7,666 nucleotides of DNA, from contig JAHWKH010000104.1 in NCBI GenBank assembly GCA_019347995.1, positions 1 to 7,666 of the forward strand, written 5' to 3'. Source of the stretch: Gemmatimonadota bacterium (GTDB lineage: Bacteria; Gemmatimonadota; Gemmatimonadetes; Longimicrobiales; UBA6960). A model generated the notes under the pieces. That model was not told where the DNA came from, did not search any database, and saw only the letters and a list, made by a program, of their open reading frames with translations. This document shows, one piece after another, positions 1-7,666 of this stretch. The first letter of the stretch is position 1; each line of letters starts with the position of its first letter. The position numbers and the translations under genes are program-made.

Positions 1-492
1 GTTCAGATACCGGCGCATCACCGAGTTGTAGTAGAAGATGCGGGCCGCCCCGTACTGCCCCGGGAACACCCCGCCCTGGTACGGCAGGTTGACCCCCGCG
101 GAATCCACCAGGTAGACGATGGGGATGCGGCAGCGCATGGCGATCTCCTGCGCCCGCAGGATCTTCGTGATGGTCTCGGGCCACCACGAGCCGGCCTTCA
201 CCGTGGCGTCGTTGGCCACCACCACCAGCTCCCGGCCCTCCACCCGCCCCACCCCGGTGACCACCCCCGCGGCGGGCGCCTGCCCGTCGTAGAGGTCGTG
301 GGCCACCAGGAGACCCACCTCGACGAAGGGGGCGTCGGGGTCCAGCAAGCTCGAGATGCGCTCCCGGGCGGTGAGCTTGCCCTGGTCGTGCTGCTTCTCG
401 ATGCGCGCGCCTCCGCCGCCCTGGCGCAAGCGCTCCCTCAGCTCCTTCAGCTCGTCGGAGAGGACCCTGAGGCGGGGGGCCTCCCGGCTCAC
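1..492 (-). CDS. Acyl-CoA carboxylase, carboxyltransferase (beta) subunit, N-terminal part
   Basis: Partial gene: the first 164 codons are present and the rest lies beyond the left edge (family proteins are usually about 510-550 residues). It encodes the carboxyltransferase subunit of a biotin-dependent acyl-CoA carboxylase of the propionyl-/methylcrotonyl-CoA type, which moves a carboxyl group from biotin to the acyl-CoA. Visible family landmarks are [16 protein letters not shown] near residues 37-52, [16 protein letters not shown] near 92-107 and [19 protein letters not shown] near 123-141. The GTG start (492-490) overlaps the TGA stop of the B12-binding gene in a GTGA, which implies translational coupling. 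Pairing with a methylmalonyl-CoA mutase subunit makes propionyl-CoA the likely substrate, but this is inferred from context. Methylcrotonyl-CoA or another short acyl-CoA is possible, because the family is hard to split from the N-terminal third alone. Confidence 0.93.
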   Translation of the reverse strand, partial: MSREAPRLRVLSDELKELRERLRQGGGGARIEKQHDQGKLTARERISSLLDPDAPFVEVGLLVAHDLYDGQAPAAGVVTGVGRVEGRELVVVANDATVKAGSWWPETITKILRAQEIAMRCRIPIVYLVDSAGVNLPYQGGVFPGQYGAARIFYYNSVMRRYLN

Positions 493-911
493 GCTTCGGC
501 CTTCCGGTGCTCCTCGAACCACGACCGGATGTACGTCACCGCGGTCGAGGTGGGCGTGCCGGGGCCGAAGAGCTGCCCGATTCCCTTCTCGCGCAGCGCC
601 GCGATGTCCTCCTCGGGGATGATGCCGCCGCCCGTCACCAGCACGTGGTCCGCGCCCTCGGCGTCCAGCAGCGCCTTCACGCGCGGGAAGAGCGTCATGT
701 GCGCACCCGACAGGATCGACAGCGCCACCACGTCCACGTCCTCCTGGACGGCGGCGGCCACGATCATCTCCGGCGTCTGGTGGAGGCCGGTGTAGATGAC
801 CTCGAAGCCGGCGTCGCGGAACGAGCTGGCGATGACCTTGGCGCCGCGGTCGTGTCCGTCGAGCCCGGGCTTGGCCACCAGGACCCGGATCTTGCGGTCG
901 TCTCGGACCAT
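489..911 (-). CDS. Cobalamin (B12)-binding subunit of methylmalonyl-CoA mutase type
   Basis: A 140-residue protein consisting only of the B12-binding Rossmann-like domain that forms the C-terminus of methylmalonyl-CoA mutases. The base-off/His-on signature is intact: DGHDRG at 18-23 (D18, H20 as lower cobalt ligand, G23), SIL at 65-67, and the glycine turn TGGG at 93-96 followed by IIPEED. The domain starts almost at residue 1, so this is a free-standing small subunit that must pair with a separate catalytic TIM-barrel subunit, as in split mutases. That subunit is not in this window. GAGG sits 4 bases before the ATG; an out-of-frame ATG overlaps it upstream. Translation of the carboxyltransferase gene restarts inside its stop codon. 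The expected role is rearrangement of (R)-methylmalonyl-CoA to succinyl-CoA, but ethylmalonyl- or isobutyryl-CoA mutases use similar small subunits. Confidence 0.93.
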   Translation of the reverse strand: MVRDDRKIRVLVAKPGLDGHDRGAKVIASSFRDAGFEVIYTGLHQTPEMIVAAAVQEDVDVVALSILSGAHMTLFPRVKALLDAEGADHVLVTGGGIIPEEDIAALREKGIGQLFGPGTPTSTAVTYIRSWFEEHRKAEA

Positions 912-968
912 TCATCCTCGCAGGCAGGGCGGAGTCAAGGCGGCGCCGGCGCCACCGCAAAGCGGGTT

Positions 969-997
969 ATTCTAAGCGGATGCGCTTCCCTCGGGAA
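969..997 (-). promoter_or_regulatory. Possible promoter of the B12/carboxylase unit
   Basis: On the minus strand TAGAAT (969-974) matches the sigma-70 -10 consensus at five of six positions. A weak -35 candidate TTCCCG (992-997) lies 17 bases upstream. Transcription would begin near 962, giving a leader of about 50 bases before the B12-binding ORF. The hexamer stands out in otherwise G/C-rich DNA, but the -35 is poor. A second minus-strand -10 candidate, CATAAT (1068-1073), lies further up in the A/T-rich island. Confidence 0.3.
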
Positions 998-1060
998 CCG
1001 CGGGCGCCGGTACCCCCGGCCCCTTTCGCGGTGCCCTGGATGCGATCCCGGCGTCGTCAC

Positions 1061-1090
1061 TTGCATGATTATGCTTGAGCATCGTATGAT
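1061..1090 (+). promoter_or_regulatory. Candidate gltB promoter with internal dyad (operator-like)
   Basis: TTGCAT (1061-1066) and TATGAT (1085-1090, five of six to TATAAT) are separated by 18 bases and lie in the most A/T-rich stretch of the intergenic region. The dyad ATGCTTGAGCAT (1071-1082; 5-base arms, 2-base centre) sits almost centrally between the two hexamers, where a repressor or MerR-type activator would bind. CGTCAC occurs on both flanks (1055-1060 and 1095-1100), exactly 40 bases apart. Transcription would start near 1097 and give gltB a leader of nearly 300 bases. The hexamers are seen in the sequence; their use and the regulator are inferred. Confidence 0.42.
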
Positions 1091-1324
1091 GTTGCGTCAC
1101 CCATTCCATCCTCTCCACGACGAGCGCGCCCGTGCTCCACTCCCACGCGTCCCGCCAGCGGGTCCCCCGCGACGCCCGCGTACCGTGGCAGCACCTCGAC
1201 GTCCAGCTCGGCTGCGGCTGTAACCGGCCGTTCCTCGTAGCGCTCTCTATGCGCTCCACTCCGGCCCGGAAGAATCCTCCGGATCCGGATTAGATCGGTC
1301 CAGCGGCTCCGCCCACGCACATCG

Positions 1325-1361
1325 GCGCCCCGGGATCGAAGCGGATCCAGGGGCGCTTTTT
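1325..1361 (+). terminator. Intrinsic terminator in the gltB leader (attenuator candidate)
   Basis: A near-perfect hairpin followed by T5. GCGCCCC (1325-1331) pairs with GGGGCGC (1350-1356), there is one G-A mismatch (1332/1349), then GGATC (1333-1337) pairs with GATCC (1344-1348) around the 6-base loop GAAGCG, and TTTTT follows at 1357-1361. It is oriented to stop plus-strand transcription and ends 31 bases before the gltB ATG. No plus-strand gene lies upstream in the intergenic region, and 31 bases leave no room for a separate complete promoter. The simplest reading is transcription attenuation of gltB, or the 3' end of a short leader-derived RNA. On the minus strand the T-run would lie on the wrong side of the stem. 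Confidence 0.72.
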
Positions 1362-1381
1362 CTCGCCCACACGCCCCATTC

Positions 1382-1387
1382 GAGGAG
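1382..1387 (+). promoter_or_regulatory. Ribosome-binding site of gltB
   Basis: GAGGAG ends 5 bases before the ATG at 1393. This favours that ATG over the second in-frame ATG three codons later (1402), and places the RBS just beyond the leader terminator, so it is free only on read-through transcripts. Confidence 0.75.
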
Positions 1388-1392
1388 CACGC

Positions 1393-5831
<4,439 letters not shown>

Positions 5832-5832
<1 letters not shown>

Positions 5833-5852
5833 CCGCCGTGGTGGACGGCGGC
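5832..5852. terminator. Hairpin in the convergent gap (possible bidirectional terminator)
   Basis: GCCGCCGT (5832-5839) and ACGGCGGC (5845-5852) form a perfect 8-base stem around the loop GGTGG. It fills nearly the whole 21-base gap between the gltB stop and the HAD-gene stop, which face each other. No T-run follows on either strand, so intrinsic termination would be inefficient. It may act as a Rho-assisted block or 3'-end stabiliser. Position and symmetry support a shared 3' element; function is inferred. Confidence 0.45.
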
Positions 5853-5853
5853 G

Positions 5854-6573
5854 TCAGGAGGCCTCCGCGCCCCTCCCCCCTTCCAGCCGCTCCAGATACC
5901 CGGGCAGGTCCAGCACCGAGGGGATGCGGTCCACCTTCCAGCGCCCCAGGACGCCGAAGGGATCGAGCAGGACCGTACGCAGGCCGGCGGCCCGGGCGCC
6001 GAGGACGTCGACGGCGTAGAGGTCGCCCACGTAGAGCACCTCGTCGGCGGGCAGTCCCAGGCGCTCGACGCCCATGCGGAAGATGCGCGGATCGGGCTTG
6101 GATACGCCCACCACGTGGGAGTCGAGGACGAACTCCACCAGGGAGGCGAGCCCCCGATCCTCGAGCAGCGCCTCCACGCGCCCGTCGGCATTGGAGACCA
6201 CCCCGAGCCGGTATCCCGCCTCCCGCACCGCCACCAGCGCCTCCTCCGTCCCTCCCGCCACGTGGCTCCAGAGATGGTCGGTGGCGTGAAGGGCCTTCAG
6301 GGCCTCCCCCACCCGGTCGATCGACCCGGGGGGAACCCCGGTCAAGCGGAAGAGGGTGGTGAAGTAGTCGCGCCAGAACTGGTCTTCGTGTCCGGTGGCG
6401 CGCTCCCCCGTGGCAAGTGAGAGGGCGAGACGCGCCTCCCGCTCCGCATCCCGGAAGAGCTCGGTGGAATCCTCGGCGCCGTGCTCCACGAGAACGCGGC
6501 GGATCCGGACCGGATCGGGGAAGACCAGGGTGTTGCCGGCGTCCAGGAGGACGCCGCGGACGGGCGGGGTCAT
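5854..6573 (-). CDS. HAD-superfamily hydrolase (subclass IA-like)
   Basis: A 239-residue soluble protein with the haloacid dehalogenase fold, most likely a small-molecule phosphatase of unknown substrate. Motif I is LLDAGNTL with nucleophile D11. The second acidic residue of the usual DxD is Gly13, a variant also common among HAD-IA members. Motif II is S127 in VVSNAD, motif III is K159 in VSKPDPRIF, and motif IV is GDLYAVD (183-189) with D184 and D189. The all-alpha cap lies between about 16 and 100. The ATG at 6573 is chosen because motif I then falls at its normal distance from the N-terminus. The frame stays open upstream to 6804, but that extension is low-complexity and overlaps the MEDS gene. 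Only 2 bases separate it from the MEDS stop and its own ribosome-binding site is weak (GAAG), so translation is probably coupled. It is the last gene of the operon. Confidence 0.88.
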   Translation of the reverse strand: MTPPVRGVLLDAGNTLVFPDPVRIRRVLVEHGAEDSTELFRDAEREARLALSLATGERATGHEDQFWRDYFTTLFRLTGVPPGSIDRVGEALKALHATDHLWSHVAGGTEEALVAVREAGYRLGVVSNADGRVEALLEDRGLASLVEFVLDSHVVGVSKPDPRIFRMGVERLGLPADEVLYVGDLYAVDVLGARAAGLRTVLLDPFGVLGRWKVDRIPSVLDLPGYLERLEGGRGAEAS

Positions 6574-6575
6574 CT

Positions 6576-7193
6576 TCAGAGCGCGTCGACGCGCTCCAGG
6601 AACTCGTTCAGCGAGCAGTGGAAGGGATTCTCCCTCACCAGGTTCCCGCAGAACGTGAGCGGATGCGTCTGGAAGGCGCCGTGCAGCAGCACGTCGGCCG
6701 GGAGCGAGCGCACGTCGTACATGCACACCACCAGGCAGGGGAAGCTGGCGGCGGCCTCCGTCACCCGCGCCTCGAACCTCATGAGCTCCTTCGTGTCGGG
6801 CCACGCGTCGCGGCCCCAGCCGATGTTGCCCAGGAGGCGGATCATGGGTGCTCCACCCTCCACCGCCGCCTCGAAGCTGCGGCCGATGCCGGCGAGCGTC
6901 TCCTCGCCCGAGCTCCCCGGACCCAGCACGTCGAGCCGGCGCTCCTCGCGCAGGCGTTCCACGTCCGCGCCCCCCTCGACGAGCGCGTCCAGCACGCGGG
7001 CGTTCGCCTCATCGTGGCCGAACACCACCAGGTGGTCCTTGGAGCGGAGACCGGCCTCGAGCACACCGATCGCCTCCAGGAACTCCTCCTGGTTCTCCCA
7101 CATGTAGGCCACGTGGGAGCCGACGGGCACGCGCTCTCCCCGGATGCCGAGCTCGACGGCCTCCGCGTCGATCACCGCGGTTCTCTCCCTCAT
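6576..7193 (-). CDS. MEDS-domain protein (DcmR-type sensory domain)
   Basis: About 205 residues, consisting of a single MEDS domain, the sensory module named after methanogen/methylotroph DcmR and proposed to bind small organic ligands. Matching features are HVAYMWENQEEFLEAI near 27-42, a turn with FGHDEAN at about 58-64, the CLVVCMYD strand near 153-160, and the C-terminal pattern THPLTFCGNLVRENPFH (176-192). There is no DNA-binding, kinase or membrane segment, so it can only sense or signal through partners, or it has a different biochemical role. Start choice is uncertain. The ATG at 7193 lacks a well-spaced ribosome-binding site. A TTG at 7199 overlaps the upstream stop as TTGA and sits 11 bases after AAGGAG. 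A GTG at 7175 is preceded by AGGGAG. The family assignment comes from recognising the motif pattern, without a search. Confidence 0.82.
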   Translation of the reverse strand: MRERTAVIDAEAVELGIRGERVPVGSHVAYMWENQEEFLEAIGVLEAGLRSKDHLVVFGHDEANARVLDALVEGGADVERLREERRLDVLGPGSSGEETLAGIGRSFEAAVEGGAPMIRLLGNIGWGRDAWPDTKELMRFEARVTEAAASFPCLVVCMYDVRSLPADVLLHGAFQTHPLTFCGNLVRENPFHCSLNEFLERVDAL

Positions 7194-7195
7194 CG

Positions 7196-7555
7196 TCAAA
7201 AGAACACAGGCTCCTTGTAGGCTCCGAAGACCTCTTCCATGGCGTGGCGGATCTCGTAGAGGGTGCAGTAGGCGCGGGCGCAGTCCAGGATGCGGGGCAC
7301 CAGGTTCTCGTCGCCCGCCGCCGCCGCGGTGAGCGCCTTCAGCGTGCGCTCCACCTCGGCGTCGTCGCGCCCCACGCCGTGGCTCTGTGCGAGCGAGTCG
7401 ACGTGCTCCTTGCCGGCGAAGAGCGTGCGCCCCTCCGCCTGCCGGGAGAGCAGCTCGAAGGCGAGCGCCGACAGCGGCTCGCGCTGCGGGTGCTCCTTCA
7501 CGAGCTCGGCGGCTCGCCGCACGTCCTCGGCACGGATGGGCTCCTCCGGCGTCAC
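7196..7555 (-). CDS. Small protein resembling the C-terminal segment of methylmalonyl-CoA mutase catalytic subunit
   Basis: A 119-residue protein, first gene of the minus-strand operon. Residues about 63-117 closely resemble the segment that follows the TIM barrel of methylmalonyl-CoA mutase catalytic subunits: RDDAEVERTLKAL, then GDENLVPRILDCARAY, then EIRHAMEEVFGAYKEP. In full mutases the matching pattern is a helix, GDENLMPPI, AVRAYATLGEI, then REVFGEY. No barrel, substrate-binding or B12-binding part is present. The N-terminal 60 residues are polar and helical-looking (about 10-43) and I do not recognise them. The GTG start sits about 8 bases after a good -10 element, so the mRNA would be nearly leaderless. 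It may be a detached structural domain, a partner for a split mutase, or a relic kept under selection. Codon use looks like that of its neighbours, which argues against a decayed pseudogene. Confidence 0.78.
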   Translation of the reverse strand: MTPEEPIRAEDVRRAAELVKEHPQREPLSALAFELLSRQAEGRTLFAGKEHVDSLAQSHGVGRDDAEVERTLKALTAAAAGDENLVPRILDCARAYCTLYEIRHAMEEVFGAYKEPVFF

Positions 7556-7563
7556 GGCGCGCG

Positions 7564-7592
7564 AAGATAGACCCAGGGCGGGGAGGTGTCGA
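7564..7592 (-). promoter_or_regulatory. Promoter of the mutase-tail/MEDS/HAD operon
   Basis: On the minus strand TCGACA (7587-7592, five of six to TTGACA) is followed after exactly 17 bases by TATCTT (7564-7569, four of six to TATAAT). The expected start point lies only about two bases before the GTG codon (7555-7553), and no Shine-Dalgarno sequence precedes that GTG, consistent with a leaderless transcript. All three following genes overlap or nearly touch, so this is the natural single promoter for the operon. Confidence 0.55.
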
Positions 7593-7596
7593 CGCG

Positions 7597-7666
7597 TCAG
7601 GCCGCGCGACGCGAGCGGACCAGGTCGACCAGCGGCTCGAGGCCCGAGCGCCGTTCGAAGGGCACC
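7597..7666 (-). CDS. C-terminal end of an unidentified protein (partial)
   Basis: The right edge contains an open minus-strand frame ending in TGA (7599-7597) that encodes 22 residues including PFERRSGLEPLVDLVRSRRA. Nearly every codon ends in G or C, and the stop falls just upstream of the next gene's promoter, which is what the tail of a real gene looks like. The two other minus-strand frames are also open over this short distance, so the call is tentative. No family can be named from this fragment. Confidence 0.45.
   Translation of the reverse strand, partial: VPFERRSGLEPLVDLVRSRRAA

Larger units (their letters stand above)
912..1392. other. Divergent intergenic region with promoters and gltB leader
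   Basis: This stretch of 481 bases separates the minus-strand B12/carboxylase unit from plus-strand gltB and holds no convincing gene. From left to right it contains a 12-base palindrome (942-953), a possible -10 for the minus strand (969-974), an A/T-rich island (about 1059-1090, with only 12 G/C in 32 bases) bearing promoter-like hexamers and a dyad, a G/C-rich stretch with several weak hairpins (1140-1240), a 12-base palindrome (1278-1289), a strong intrinsic terminator (1325-1361) and the gltB ribosome-binding site. Short open frames cross it but lack start signals and recognisable protein content. Confidence 0.75.

Noticed and set aside
942..953. Perfect palindrome GGCGCCGGCGCC upstream of the B12-subunit gene
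   Set aside because: Made only of G and C in a G/C-rich setting, with no T-run or flanking promoter geometry; chance is the simplest explanation.
972..1259. 95-codon minus-strand frame in the intergenic region as a gene
   Set aside because: No ribosome-binding site, mixed codon character and no recognisable domain; its second half crosses the A/T-rich promoter island.
1097..1392. Known riboswitch or T-box in the gltB leader
   Set aside because: I looked for the T-box core (AGGGTGGNACCGCG), the cobalamin box and glutamine-riboswitch core motifs and saw none; only the terminator itself is well supported.
6574..6804. N-terminal extension of the HAD protein to an upstream start
   Set aside because: It lies inside the MEDS gene, is low-complexity, and would put motif I near residue 88 instead of the usual first 15 residues.

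Overview
The window is dense, very GC-rich bacterial chromosome with a strong G/C bias at third codon positions. It shows no insertion sequences, phage genes, tRNA/rRNA or CRISPR. The pieces point to an aerobic high-GC soil or sediment bacterium that uses the methylmalonyl-CoA route. A Gemmatimonadota-like lineage is one possibility, but the sequence alone does not settle taxonomy.

Layout. (1) Positions 1-911, minus strand: a two-gene unit of a free-standing B12-binding subunit of a methylmalonyl-CoA-mutase-type enzyme (489-911), followed through a 4-base stop/start overlap by a biotin-dependent acyl-CoA carboxylase carboxyltransferase subunit cut off at the left edge (1-492). (2) Positions 912-1392: a 481-base divergent intergenic region. 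It holds an A/T-rich island with promoter-like hexamers in both directions and a dyad placed between the + strand hexamers. Further down is a textbook intrinsic terminator (hairpin plus T5) ending 31 bases before the next start codon. (3) Positions 1393-5832, plus strand: one large gene for the glutamate synthase large subunit (gltB), complete in all its domains, with no gltD beside it. (4) Positions 5833-5853: a short convergent gap filled by a hairpin. (5) Positions 5854-7555, minus strand: a tight three-gene operon read from the right, with its own good promoter. It encodes a 119-residue protein whose C-terminal half resembles the last segment of the methylmalonyl-CoA mutase catalytic subunit, then a MEDS-domain sensor-like protein, then a HAD-family hydrolase. 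(6) The last 70 bases probably carry the C-terminal end of another minus-strand gene.

How the genes fit together. The left pair belongs to propionyl-CoA/methylmalonyl-CoA metabolism. gltB is a separate nitrogen-assimilation locus, apparently controlled through a long leader ending in an attenuator-like terminator. The right operon is the least understood part: a detached mutase-tail domain, a small-molecule-sensing domain and a phosphatase-like enzyme are translated as one unit, and I know of no described system with this composition. The two most notable observations are the terminator inside the gltB leader and the mutase-tail/MEDS/HAD operon.
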